Shown piece by piece: positions 1 through 10,916 of a stretch of DNA of 64,000 nt (within the stretch, counting starts at the first letter, position 1; each line of letters begins with the position of its first letter). The position numbers and the translations under genes are program-made. The notes beneath the pieces are model-generated. The model worked only from the letters and a program-made list of their open reading frames with translations. It was not told the origin of the DNA and ran no database searches. The DNA comes from Strongylocentrotus purpuratus (lineage: Eukaryota > Echinodermata > Echinoidea > Camarodonta > Strongylocentrotidae). The stretch is taken from NCBI RefSeq assembly GCF_000002235.5, contig NW_022145609.1, forward strand, positions 11,310,774 through 11,374,773, written 5' to 3'.

Positions 1-686
1 CGGGCTATTTGAGGTCTTAGTACGGCCGGCCCGGGGGGGGGGGGGGGGGGGGGCATTATGGCCCCCCTTAAGATCTCAGAATAATATGATAATTTCAATT
101 TTTTTTTTTAATTCACTCATTTGCATATTTATGGTAATTTATGCAAATAAAGTCATAAAAATCACATTTTTACCCATAAATCATATATTATTCATATTTA
201 GGCATTCTTTTTCACTACATATATTCATTAGACCCTTCTGTATAATAATACAACAAACAAATTTGGCAGAGCCAGCTTATTCCTTATGTTATCCCTTATA
301 TAATTTCTTATGTATTTCATTGTTTTTTTAACTTATGTATTTCATTGCTTTTGTTGTTTTATTTCATTTCTTTCTACAATTTAACTATTTTGACTCCCAA
401 AACAACCACCTAAACTTTAAACAAGACCTAATAACCCATGTTTGATCTTTTTTAGGAAAAATGACTTTTCCATATGTTTTGTACACAAATCACGAAAATG
501 AGCGATTTTCGGGTTGACATGCAAAGACAAAAGGTCACGTGACCTTGTAACCGTAGGTCCGATTTTCAAAAAAAGACTCGAAAGAAAAATGTCAGCGAGC
601 GGCGGGGCGCCATCCATATGCGTTCCCGAGCAATCGGAAAATCGTGGAGGGGGGGGGGGCCATAATGCCCCCCGGCCTTATTACGG
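1..686. mobile_element. TTAA-type inverted-repeat element, copy 1 (cut by window edge)
   Basis: The window opens inside a non-coding element with long G and C runs. Its right end reads into TTAA at 687-690, followed by the 110-bp minisatellite. The stretch 86-640 is the reverse complement of 1130-1690 (for example the segment around 480-590 against 1150-1260), so this is an opposite-orientation copy of the element at 1024-1794. The open frame at 86-331 has a mirror-image partner in the other copy and is part of the repeat, not a gene. TTAA target duplications are known for piggyBac and Kolobok elements; no transposase is seen, so the superfamily stays open. Confidence 0.65.
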
Positions 687-690
687 TTAA

Positions 691-1019
691 GGAAACGTTT
701 AAGCTTTTCGCGCTTCGCGCGGGAAGGGGGAAACTAAATTTAGACAAGGATTAAGAGTCGAAAAAGGTACAACGAATCGTCTGCTTTCTCTAATAATTTA
801 AGGAAACGTCAAAGATTCCGCGCATCGCGCTAAAGGGGGAAAAACTGAATTCAAATAAGGATTAGGAGTCGAGAACAGTACAACGAATCGTTTGCTTTCT
901 CTCATACGGAAACGTCTAAACTTCAGCGCTTCGCGCGAGAGGGGAAAACTGAATTCTGAGAAATAGGGCTTATTAAGAGTCGAAAACGGTAAAACGAATC
1001 GTCAGCTTTCTCTAGTAAT
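691..1019. repeat. 110-bp minisatellite, about 3 units
   Basis: About three imperfect units of the 110-bp repeat that recurs at 1799-1985, 24483-25375, 30045-30940 and 40155-41165. Each unit has AAGGAAACGTC, a GCGCTTCGCGC palindrome, a GGGGAAACT block, GAATTCAG, and ACAACGAATCGT followed by TGCTTTCTCT. Here the array lies between two oppositely oriented TTAA elements. Confidence 0.85.
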
Positions 1020-1023
1020 TTAA

Positions 1024-1794
1024 CCCTACTTAGCCCGGGGGGGGGGGGGGCTTCTTGAAGGGCCAATGATGATAGAAGCCCCCCTCGATATTTTTCGCGA
1101 TAATTTTTTAACGCGAGAAAATTTTGCACTGAATTTTTTAAAAACTTTTTTTCTTTCGAGTCTTTCGAAAATCGGACCTACCGTTACAAAGTGACGTGTC
1201 CTTTTGTCTTTGCATGTCAGCCCGAAAATCGCTCATTTTTGTGATTTGTGTACAAAACATATGGAAATCTCATTTTTCAAATAAAGAGATAAAACATTGG
1301 TTATTTGGTCTTGTTTATAGTTTAGGTGTTTATTTTGGGGTCAAAATAGTTGAATTATAGTTGGAAATAAAATAAAACAACAAAAACAATGAAATACATA
1401 AATTAAAAAAACAAAGAAATACATAAGAAATTATCAAAACAATAGATAACATAAGGAATAACCCTGGTTTTTCAATTTTTTGTGTTGTATTATTATTACA
1501 AATGGTCTAACAAATATATGTAGTGAGAAAGAATGCTTAAATATGAATAATGTCTGATTTATGGGCAAAAATGTGAATTTGATGACCTTATTTGCATAAA
1601 TTACCATAAATATGCAAATGAGTGAATTTTTCAAAAAATTGAAATCACCATAGTATTCAATACACTTCACTTGACATGTATGCAAATTTTCGCGGCGATC
1701 GGTCGTTTCACGGCCGAGATCATAGGGGGGGGGGGCCTTAGAAGCCCCCCCCCCCCGGGCTATGCAGTTTTAAAATAGCCCGGGCTAAATAGGG
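1024..1794. mobile_element. TTAA-type inverted-repeat element, copy 2
   Basis: The ends are CCCTACTTAGCCCGGG and CCCGGGCTAAATAGGG, an inverted pair with one mismatch, flanked by TTAA at 1020-1023 and 1795-1798. The 110-bp minisatellite supplies the empty site, since other units read AATTTAAGGAAACG without interruption. The element is 771 bp, rich in G and C runs and non-coding. The duplication fits piggyBac or Kolobok transposition; assignment needs a related autonomous copy. Confidence 0.8.
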
Positions 1795-1798
1795 TTAA

Positions 1799-1985
1799 GG
1801 AAACGTCTAAGTTTTTCGCGCTTCGCGCGGGAAAGGGAAAACTAAATTCAGACAAGGATTAAGAGTCGAAAACGGTACAACGAATCGTCTGCTTTCTCTA
1901 ATAATTTAAGGAAACGTCAAAGCTTCCGCGCTTCGCGCTAAAGGGGGAAACTGAATTCAGACAATTAGGGCTTATTAAGAGCGCT
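1799..1985. repeat. 110-bp minisatellite, about 2 units
   Basis: Direct continuation of the array at 691-1019 after the TTAA element, with the same AAGGAAACGTC, GCGCTTCGCGC and ACAACGAATCGT blocks. It is cut at 1985 by a SINE. Confidence 0.85.
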
Positions 1986-2284
1986 GTACTAATATATTAT
2001 CATGTCGGTCATCGGATTCAGGCTTACCCGCATACAATGTATGCAAATTCTCCAATCCATGGGGAGCATTCCAGCCAGGCGTCATTTTTACAAACGCACA
2101 CTTGCTAATCTAAGCACATTTAGCTTTCGATCCTACCCGGTACCCATTTAACACCTGGGAGGAGAGTGGCAAATGTAGATCAATGTGTTGCCAAAGGACA
2201 TTAGTGCCGCGGCGGGACTTGAACTGCGGACCTTGTGATCCACAGTCCGGTGACATTTCCACTCGACCACGACACCTCTACGGT
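1986..2284 (-). mobile_element. tRNA-derived SINE
   Basis: Read on the minus strand, the head has an A-box-like GTGGTCGAGTGG and a B-box-like GTTCAAGTCCC, the two internal Pol III promoter blocks of a tRNA. The body that follows (CACTAATGTCCTTTGGCAA, then TTGCCACTCTCC) recurs at 13643-13937 and 14545-14851. The 3' end lacks the (ATT)n tail, so this copy is probably 3'-truncated. Confidence 0.8.
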
Positions 2285-3240
2285 TGATGTTAAGTAGTGT
2301 GACTTAGATTGCATCAGAAGTTGGTTTTAAGAGCATCACTGATCACGATAAAGCTAACTATGTATTTCAAGACGTCCATTTAAGCTCAGCTCGACGACGA
2401 TGCCGTTTCGCCTCTCGAACTTTATCGTTGAACCAAGGGGCAGACGGTCGAAGAGAAACGGGGATTGTGTGTTCTGGTGCAGGTTTGTCCAAATGTTCAC
2501 GCATTAAATTATCAAATTTGTCTGCGAGCAGCGATGGATCCTCAGAGCTATATTGTTGGAGGTTGGAACTCAAAATGTCACTCCTGAAATCATGACGATT
2601 TATCTCACAAAGCTTTCGGCCCCGGATGAACTTCTTTCGAGCCTAGGGACGCTAAGATTTTAGCACCATAAGAGAAAAGCTTTGTGATCTGATGGAAGTC
2701 CATACTTTAAATCAAAGTTAGTAACCAAGTAACTAGTTTTATCAGATAAAAAGATATCCAAGATATGACCAGCTTCGTGTGTGGGATACGTGACATGCTG
2801 TTCCAAGCCAACACTGATCTTCAAGCATGTCAAGGAAGACCTTGTATTCTCTGTTGTGGACATCATCAACATGGATATTAAAGTCACCTACCAGAATAGT
2901 ATACTGCATTCAGGTGACGTAGACTCAATTATGGTGGAGAACTCTTGCATTAACGTATCAAACTTCAGGCCATATTCTCGTGAGATGGAGTAGGTCAATA
3001 GAATGCACACAGTTCAAAAATATCCCAAGGTGTCATTCGCACAGTACAGACAAGTACGTAAGTTCAAAAGATGAGAAGCCTGAATGGTCCAATTTCTGTA
3101 TGGTTATATATGAACTATGTATGGTGCAAATTCGACCATCACGAGATGAACGATTGTGATGAAATACAGAATGATTGGGAAGAGTCATGTTTATATCAAC
3201 AATAATGTGATGATCATGAGTGTCTCCTCTTAACAATATC
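2285..3240 (-). pseudogene. Decayed LINE endonuclease fragment
   Basis: Broken minus-strand frames spell parts of a non-LTR retrotransposon apurinic endonuclease domain and its linker to the reverse transcriptase. About 3030-3236 corresponds to the upstream part. About 2890-3000 gives a SREYGLKFDTLM-like stretch. Positions 2660-2887 contain GHILDIFLS and GLPSDHKAF, the SDH motif typical of the domain end. Positions 2367-2573 contain PWFNDKVREAKRHRRRAE, the linker common in CR1/L2-like elements. Frameshifts and stops separate the blocks and no reverse transcriptase follows, so this is a dead fragment. Confidence 0.7.
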
Positions 3241-3276
3241 TTAATATCGATGCCGTTCCCTATAATGAATTAAATC

Positions 3277-4232
3277 GGCTTATGCCGAAAGGGTGGGTAG
3301 GGTAGCGTCGCCTCGCGTCGAACGCGACCATTCGTCCAAAGCCCCCCCCCCCCGGTTTGGCCGAAAGGGTGCGTTAAATAGTTTTCCACATCAGTCGTTT
3401 ATAATAGAATTTAAGGAATAAATATTTTAGTCGTTTAAATTCAAATAATCAAAATAGAAACAGATTACAAATTAAATCAAACTAGTTTTTTCGTAGTCTT
3501 GCAGATTAGGCGTTTATAAGAATTAAATCAATAAATAACAAGAAACACAATCAAATTATTTACTATGATATTTAAAATGTCTAATAAAGGTGTTTACCTA
3601 GTCTTGCATATCAGTCGTTTATTTATTAAAATAACGAAAAAAAAATCATCCATTTCTTTCTATGTATGGAATTCAGAAAGCCCTACCCCCCCCCCCCGCC
3701 CGCTTATCCCAAAAGGGTGCATTAAGGTGGTAGGCCTACTCCGTTATTTGATTATTTATTGGTAAGTTCATTTGTAAAGACTGTTAAGCATAACTAGTTT
3801 CCATCAAAAAAGAATTCTATACATAGAAAGAAATGGATATTATTTTTATTTGGCCTTTTAAAAATATTTATTGAAATCATTAATTAATGTAATTCTTATA
3901 AACGCCTGATCTGCAAGACTACGTAAAACTAGTTTTATTTAATTTTTAATCTGTTTTTATCTTTATTATTTTAATTAAACGACTTAAATTACTATTCCGT
4001 AAATTCTATTATAAACGATTGATGTGGAAGACTAGTCAACGCACCCTTTCGGCCAAACCGGGGGGGGGGGGGGGGGGGGGCTTTGGACGAATAGTCACGC
4101 TCGACGCGACACGACACCCCCAACGCACCCTTTCGGCCAAACCGGGGGAGGGGGGGGGGGGGCTTTCGACGAATGGTCGCGTTCAATACAACGCGCCGCG
4201 ATGCGACGCTCACCACCCTTTCGGCATAAGCC
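3277..4232. mobile_element. Foldback element with 9-bp target duplication
   Basis: Perfect 19-bp ends GGCTTATGCCGAAAGGGTG and its reverse complement are flanked by AATTAAATC at 3268-3276 and 4233-4241. The duplicated unit at about 41161-41200 carries the empty site with a single AATTAAATC. Most of the 956 bp folds back on itself (about 3277-3540 against 3890-4232). Three G- or C-runs of more than 12 bases lie inside. No coding capacity. A 9-bp duplication is characteristic of Mutator-like elements; long inverted repeats also fit, but no transposase is present. Confidence 0.8.
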
Positions 4233-4409
4233 AATTAAATCACATTTGGACAATCATTTCATGTCTATAGAGGGCGCTGCTCCGCGGCGACTACACGCCT
4301 CCATTTTGTCTTCTCGTCATTTATGTTGAATTTTTCGTCATTTTCGTGGTTTTCTTCAGTTTTTCGTTCTTATGTTGTTTGTGTGAACTATTATAACAAA
4401 GTGACACCA

Positions 4410-6116
4410 ACCATGGCTGGATTTTCGTCTAGTATGCTGAAATTCTTCATTCTAACGACCTTGCTTCTACATACCCACGCCCTTGCAATACCAATCCCTG
4501 TACAAGAGCAAGGGCTATGTTTTGGACCACCATTTCCGGTCGCAAATCGGTTCGTCTATGACAGGGACACGTTTATGGCGTTAGCATCAGAAACAGCCTC
4601 CAAGGTAAGACCAGATTATGACATTCCTGTAGAAATGAGGAAAAGGAAGCGGGGAAAGAAAGGAGGGGTACGTGCACGGCTCAGGAAAGGAAAATTTAGG
4701 CCTGCTCTTCCATCAATTGTGACGGGAAATTGCCGATCTCTGCGTAACAAGCTAGATGAATTGAAGGCATGTGTAAACTACAGATATGAATACCGGGATA
4801 GTTGTATGATTTGCTTCAGTGAAACGTGGTTTTCTCCAAGGGATTCTGAAAGTAGCACTGCAATAGAGGGTTTTACTTGTGTTAGAAACGACCGTACATC
4901 AGACTCTGGAAAGTCTACGGGAGGAGGAGTGTGTGCTTATGTGAATGAGAGGTGGTACAATGCTAGTAATATCTCAGTCAAAGCTCATCACTGTTCACAA
5001 GACATTGAATTGCTCTGTATTGGAATATGACCACATTACTTACCAAGGGAATTCACTCAATTATATGTTACAGTTGTATACATCCAGCCAAAGGCAGACG
5101 TCGATGTAGCTGCGGCCCAGATCCAGAATGTTCTTCAACAAAACGAAACTGCATCTCCCGATTCCGTCCAACTTGTCATGGGGGATTTCAACAGTTGTGA
5201 TCTTCGCGGCGACATGCCCCATCTGCATCAGTACATCGATGTTTCGATGCCGAGAGGGTCAAATATTCTAGATAAATGTTATGGAAATGTCCAAGATGGC
5301 TAAAAAGCAGTGGCTAAGCCTCCACTAGGGAGCTCGGATCACAATATCATCCAGTTGTTACCTCGATATAGGCAAAAGCTGAAGCGATTCGAACCTACAA
5401 TAAAGAAAGTGAAAACCTGGTCTGAAGAAAGTGCTGAGACTCTGAAGGCTTGCTTCGAATGGGCAGACTGGGAAGTGCTCCTTGAAACTACATCTCTTGA
5501 AGCAGCTGTAGAGGTAGTGACTGATTATATCAAATTTTGTGAGAACATGATAGTGCCAGAGAAAGGAATCAAAATCTATCTAAATAACAAACCATGGGTA
5601 GACAAGCAGTGTAAAGTCTTTCTAAATAACAAAGCAGAGGCTTTTAAGAATAATGACCCAGATTCAGTAAAAGCAATAAATAAGAGTTTCAGGAAATACA
5701 TTGTAAATATGAAGCGCCAGTACTGTAGTAAGGTAGAAAATAAATTTAAGGAAGGTAATTCCAAAGCAGGTTGGCAAGGCCTGAAACTGATAACTGGTTT
5801 TGAAAGTAGAAGAAGGGGTAAAGGTGTAAGCCTCAACTAAGATGTATCTGTCTTTGTAAAGGATTTAATTGATTTCTACTGTCGTTTTGATTGCCTTAAT
5901 AATGTTACTGATAACTTGCAATGTCAGGAATGTACGCAAGAAAGTACACAAGAGAGTACCCCAGTGAATAAAAGGATAATTGTACAAGGTGAAAAGGTCA
6001 AACAAGTCTTTCAGGGAAAAACCCTAAAAACATGTTCCCAACAGCTTGTTGATGTGTTCCAGGTACTATTTCAATGGTCGCTAGATATTTCTAGTATTCC
6101 TAGTTTCTGGAAATAA
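4410..6116 (+). pseudogene. LINE A ORF, endonuclease and linker part
   Basis: The frame beginning at the ATG near 4413 opens with a hydrophobic, signal-peptide-like stretch (MAGFSSSMLKFFILTTLLLH). A basic KRKRGKKGG motif follows, then an endonuclease/exonuclease/phosphatase-fold domain: GNCRSLRNKLDEL, CFSETWF, STGGGVCAYV, LVMGDFNS and SSDHN. In-frame stops interrupt it near 5028 (IGI, then TGA), near 5300 and at 5838. The linker up to 6116 ends in IPSFWK, exactly where LINE B is inserted. LINE B's protein is a close relative and shows what is missing. An upstream in-frame ATG at 4323 also exists; I prefer the later ATG because the hydrophobic leader starts there. Confidence 0.8.
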
Positions 6117-6629
6117 GTATAAGTATAAGTATAATCATTTATTGTCCTTTTCAGGAAATGTGTTGTCCACTGGTTACAGAGTATTGCGATACAGATATAT
6201 AAATGAAATATTACAGGACAGAGATAAACATACACATAATGATAAACATACAATAGATGAGGTAATATATATAAGCCACGGTATATATGGTGGTTAAAGA
6301 GGTAATACCAGATTCCATTTTACAAAATATGAAGCTAAATTATTTAATATCAATGATTATTCCATAGTAAATCTTAAAATGATAATAAATACATGAATCA
6401 TTATTATTGTCATTTGTATTATTATTATTATAATTATTATATATTACCATTTTGAGTAGTATAATTATTACCGGCATCATTTTTATTGTTAAGTTTATTG
6501 ATGACACATAGATTGTAGTTACTGGCTCAAACGGTAATTGATAGTTGGATGCAATATTCATGGCATATATTTGAAATTTATATTATATTACATTTATATT
6601 GATACATTGACATGTTAGGTTCATAGTAA

Positions 6630-7694
6630 TCAAACACGTTTTGCTTTGGAATTGAAAAGATGAATGGAGTCTGGGATAAAGGATCTTCGAAAACGTGCAC
6701 GTTGAGTTCGTGGTGTGCACAGGCGTATTCCAGATCTGTTATAATTGAAATGCTCATTCAGTGGGTGCGAGGGGTCATGCATTATTTGTTTTACTTTAGA
6801 GAGGGCATTTTTCTGATACAGATCTTCTATGGATGTTAGATCGGCTCCTGTGATACGTTTTGCTGCCTTTCTGGGACGTTCGAGTAGTTTCTTGGCAACA
6901 ATTTTAGCGTTTGCATAATAGCAAATTAGGTTGAAGGTTAGGACACTCTGAATTAGGGACTTAAAGAACAGTTCTATCAACTTACTATCTACTCTTAAGT
7001 TTTTCATTACCCTAATAAAGTATAGTCTCTGGTTGGCTTTCTTTTGGATGTCTACAATGTTCTTAGTCTAATCAAGTGACTTTGAGATAGTAGTACCTAA
7101 ATACCTGTACTCTGTAACTTGTTCTACAGGAGAATCATTAATCAAAATCGGAGTATGTTCGAAGGGGTTTCGACGAAAATCAAATATGATCTCTTTTGTT
7201 TTAGTTACGTTTAGTATAAGGGAATGGTCATTGCACCATTTAACAAACTCATCTATAACCTTAACGTATGGGTCTACATCTTCAGAAAGATAACCTGTGA
7301 TAACAGTATCATCCGCATATTTGATGATGCTGCACTCTCCTACATTACATAGACAGTCACTTGTGTAGAGGGAGAAGAGCGCAGGGGAGATGACACAGCC
7401 CTGGGGCGCCCCTGTATTCACAATTCTTGGACAGGATAAGGCGTTTCCTAAGACCACTCTCTGTGGTCTGTCACTTAAGAAGCTCTGTATCCACAGACTT
7501 ATCTGGGGTGGGACTTCCATATCAATGAGTTTGTTTATCAGAAGGTGGGGGGTAATAGTGTTGAAAGCACTAGAAAAATCCACGAAAGTGGATCTTACGT
7601 AGGTCTTAGCCATGTCTAAATGGGCATATACCTTATGTAGGTATGTTAATACTGCATCATCAACTCCTCTCTTACATCTGTATGCAAACTGCAT
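6630..7694 (-). pseudogene. LINE B ORF, catalytic reverse transcriptase and C-terminus
   Basis: The frame at 7694-7068 carries the reverse transcriptase palm: MQFAYRCKRGVDDA, VDFSSAFNTI, TGAPQGCVISPALF and IIKYADDTVITG, where YADD holds the catalytic aspartates. A TAG at 7065-7067 replaces a codon where relatives have tryptophan, after ISKSLD. The frame then runs on to 6630 with the C-terminal region (AAKRITGADL, HDPSHPLNEHF, RRSFIPDSIHLFN). Only one frameshift and one nonsense codon separate this copy from an open frame, so it is younger than LINE A. Confidence 0.88.
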
Positions 7695-7719
7695 CGGGTC
7701 GATGTAGGGGGAAGTGTAT

Positions 7720-9594
7720 TCAAGAAGGTACTTCGATTGTCATGATCTTTTCGAAACATTTCATTACACTACAAGTGAGTGAAATGGGTCGAAGATCATT
7801 AAGCTCCTTCACTTTCTTCCCTTTAGGAATTGGTCTTATCAGGGATGTTTTCCAAAGAGTCGGGATGTATCCCCTTTCCAGTGATTGGTTGAAAAGTACA
7901 TTAAATACCCCGGCTAACTGATCCCTACAAAGCTTGAGTACTTTGTTACAGATACCGTCAGGCCCCGGGGCTTTATTGATTTGAAGTGCCCCAAAACATC
8001 GCCTAACATCATGTTCAGAAATACAAATTACATTTTCAGATTCACTTAACATTTGCCTTAGTCTTAGTGTAATTACGTCATTTTCAACTGTAAACTTTTT
8101 ATCATATCTACAATAGAAGTCATTCAGTTCATCTACAAAGTCCTGTGTTATGTCAAATCCCAGAGTCTTGGGCTTTTGTTTATACCCAGTAATCACCTCC
8201 ATCGTTTTCCAGGCAGCAGCAGGTTTGTTATTTCGAAAGTTATTTTCGAGCTTGTTTTTATAAGACATTTTGCAAGAGTCAACTAAGCGTTTAATTTCCC
8301 TTTGTACCTCTTTGACACGCGTCTTGTTACCGTTGATGAGTGCACCATTCTTTACCTTCAGCAGGTCCCGCAGTTCCTTTGTAACCCATGGCTTATTGTT
8401 GGGAAACATTTTAAACGTTTTACGGGGTATAATCGTGTCGACACAAAACTTGACATAACTTGTGATAGCATCAGTGGCTTCGTCTAGTGAGCTCGCTGAG
8501 TTGAACAATAGATCCCAGTCCGTACAGTCAAAGGCTGCTCGGAGTTCCTCCGTTGAGTCATCAGTCCACGCGTACCGTTGCTTAGTGACGGGCCGGCTTC
8601 TTTTCAACTTTTGCTTGTAAGCCGGTAGTAAGCGGATGTTTTGGTGATCGGACTTTCTTAGACGATGACACGGTTTTCCAACGTATGCTTTAGGAATGTT
8701 ACCATAGCACTTATCTAGGGTAGCTCCGTTTCTTGTTGGTATGTCAATATATTGTTCAAACGTGGGAAGTACACCGTTCAAGTGACATTGGTTAAAGTCA
8801 CCCATTATGAATGTGGGGGCATCAGGGGACAACGAAGCATGATGATTTACTTTAGCAGCTAGTAATTCACTGGCATTTTCAACATCAGCACGAGGGTGAA
8901 TGTAGACCACAGTAATGAATATCTGGGGGAATTCACGGGGAAGGTAGAAAGGTCGGAGTCCCACTGTAATGAGTTCAATATCGGGCAGACAAACGACTTC
9001 CTTGACATCCCAATTATTACACCACTTTCGGTTGATATATAGACATACGCCTCCTCCTTTGCTTTTCCCTGACTGTTCTGTTCTGTCTCCTCTTACTACA
9101 TCAAAGTGTGGAATATCAATAACATTGTCGGGAAAACTTTCTTTCAACCATGTTTCTGTAAATGCCAATAGACAAGAATCTCGGTATTCGTTCATGTATC
9201 TAGAAAGTGTTTCAAGTTCTTCCATCTTATTAGGCAACGAGCGTACATTCCCCAATATTATTGTAGGGAGGGCTGGTTTTGTTCCTCTCTTTCTCAGCCT
9301 TGTCCTTATTCCGCCCCTCTTACCTCTCTTACGTGGTTTGATCTCGGGTGGAAAGTCGTCATATCCGAGGGGTCGAGCATCCCCCGTGGCGCCGCGTAGG
9401 TTGAGTATCTCAGTCCGTGTGTATACAAGGCTATTCAGTTGGTGTTTGACTTCCAGGGCAGAACCAGTCAAAAACACCGATGCGAGGATCAAAAATATCC
9501 AAAAGGTAGCCATGGCTAATCTTACTGATATGGAATACATGATGAAGGTCAAAGTGCACTCACAAAAAAGACAAAATAGTAACAAATAATCCAA
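7720..9594 (-). CDS. LINE B ORF, leader, endonuclease and N-terminal reverse transcriptase
   Basis: A 624-residue open frame. Residues about 25-50 form a hydrophobic signal-peptide-like segment (MATFWIFLILASVFLTG). A basic KPRKRGKRGG block lies near residue 87. The endonuclease domain follows, with LGNVRSLPNKMEEL, FTETWL, KGGGVCLYI, FIMGDFNQ and KSDHQN. Then come a linker and the start of the reverse transcriptase (INKAPGPDGI, then SLIRPIPKGKK and DLRPISLT). The frame ends at a stop after a 1-base frameshift near 7735; the reverse transcriptase continues in another frame at 7694. Known role of the family: target-site nicking and target-primed reverse transcription. Likely inactive because of the breaks. 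Confidence 0.88.
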   Translation of the reverse strand: MDYLLLFCLFCECTLTFIMYSISVRLAMATFWIFLILASVFLTGSALEVKHQLNSLVYTRTEILNLRGATGDARPLGYDDFPPEIKPRKRGKRGGIRTRLRKRGTKPALPTIILGNVRSLPNKMEELETLSRYMNEYRDSCLLAFTETWLKESFPDNVIDIPHFDVVRGDRTEQSGKSKGGGVCLYINRKWCNNWDVKEVVCLPDIELITVGLRPFYLPREFPQIFITVVYIHPRADVENASELLAAKVNHHASLSPDAPTFIMGDFNQCHLNGVLPTFEQYIDIPTRNGATLDKCYGNIPKAYVGKPCHRLRKSDHQNIRLLPAYKQKLKRSRPVTKQRYAWTDDSTEELRAAFDCTDWDLLFNSASSLDEATDAITSYVKFCVDTIIPRKTFKMFPNNKPWVTKELRDLLKVKNGALINGNKTRVKEVQREIKRLVDSCKMSYKNKLENNFRNNKPAAAWKTMEVITGYKQKPKTLGFDITQDFVDELNDFYCRYDKKFTVENDVITLRLRQMLSESENVICISEHDVRRCFGALQINKAPGPDGICNKVLKLCRDQLAGVFNVLFNQSLERGYIPTLWKTSLIRPIPKGKKVKELNDLRPISLTCSVMKCFEKIMTIEVPS

Positions 9595-9660
9595 AAGATG
9601 AGGAGAACAAATCCAGTGGTGGTCGCCACTGAGCGGCGCCCTATATATATATATATATAT

Positions 9661-10870
9661 GGGCTACAATCATCCCAGTACCCAAAATTCCAAAACCCAA
9701 AGTACTCAACGATTATAGACCAGTAGCCCTCACTCCTATTGTCATGAAATGTTTTGAGAATATTGTGAGAAACATCTTGGTTGAACAAACAAAAGATATT
9801 TTAGATCCCCTCCAGTTTGCTTACCAACCGAACAGGAGTGTTGAGGATGCTATTGGTTACCTGCTACATACAGTTTGTAAACATTTGGAAAGAACTGATA
9901 CATATGCTAGGGTGCTCTTTGTAGACTTCTCTTCTGCATTTAATACGATAGTTCCTGGAACCTTGGTGAAAAAACTAAGCAGTGATGTGAATCCCAAATT
10001 ATGTCAATGGTTAAGGGATTTCATGACAAACAGGGTGCAACAAGTACGTTTTGGAAATGTTATGTCCCAAGCTAGACGACTTAGCACAGGCACTCCGCAA
10101 GGATGTGTGCTCTCTCCCATCCTTTATACCTTGCTTACTAGTGATTTCTCTTGTTCGACTGCTTCATCTTGTCACGTAGTAAAGTATGCAGATGATACTT
10201 GTATCATTGGCTTGATCACCAACAACGATGAAGTTGCATAGAGGGATACAGTTGATAAGTTTGTTTCTTGGAGCGAAGAGAATTCACTTGTTCTAAATGC
10301 CACAAAAACTCATGAAATGATCTTTGACTACAGGAAAAATGGTGGCACAAATAACGTGCCCCTGTCCATTGATGGGAAAGCCATACAACAGGTGGCTGAA
10401 TGCAAATACTTAGGAGTTGTAATTGATAACAAACTGAAGTGGGAGAGTAATACCAAGGTAATACTAAGCAAGGGCAACCAGCGTATGTATTTTCTAAGAA
10501 AGATGAAAGCATTACATGTGAAAAGTGATACAATGTTCCTGTTCTACCAATGTGTCATACAGTTAGTCATCTGTTTCTGCTGTCTCGCCTGGTTTAACAG
10601 CCTTAGTGGGAAAAACAGAGCAAAGTTGAATAGGATAGTGAACATGCCAGCAGAGTAATTGGGGTCTCTGTGAAAGAGCTGGAAGATGTTGCAGAAAGGG
10701 CATTATTGGCTAAGCTGCAAGTGATTGTGAAGGATTCTAATCACCCTCTGCATAATGAAGTGGTTTTCAATAGATCAGGAAGAATTAGGTTACCTAGAAT
10801 AAGAACTGATAGGTTCGGCAGGTCCTTTCTCCCAAGTGCAATGAAAGTGTTTAACAACAATTTATGTAGA
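9661..10870 (+). pseudogene. LINE A ORF, reverse transcriptase part
   Basis: It resumes after LINE B with ATIIPVPKIPKPK, LNDYRPVALTPIVMKCFE, DPLQFAYQPNRSVEDA, VDFSSAFNTIVP, STGTPQGCVLSPILY and HVVKYADDTCIIG (YADD catalytic box, near 10185). A stop follows at 10239. The frame then continues through HEMIFDYRK, KYLGVVIDNKL and the C-terminal SNHPLHNEVVFNRSGRIRLP, RFGRSFLPSAMKVFNNN. Stops and a frame change near 10655 mark it as dead. Homologous block by block to LINE B. Confidence 0.85.
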
Positions 10871-10916
10871 AGAATGACCCTGTACACCCCCGAGTACGAT
10901 CCCCTACCCTCTCATT

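Larger units (their letters stand above)
6117..9660 (-). mobile_element. LINE B inserted inside LINE A
   Basis: A related LINE in opposite orientation. Its 5' end, read on the minus strand, is a (TA)n tract then AGGGCGCCGCTCAGTGG, which matches the start of LINE A (GAGGGCGCTGCTCC). Its 3' end is an ATACTT-type short tandem tail at 6117-6135. LINE A's protein is cut between FWK and ATIIPVPK, and removing 6117-9660 restores continuity of that region. It is 3.54 kb and nearly full length, with one frameshift and one stop. The AT-rich stretch 6240-6600 is its 3' untranslated region. Confidence 0.85.
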
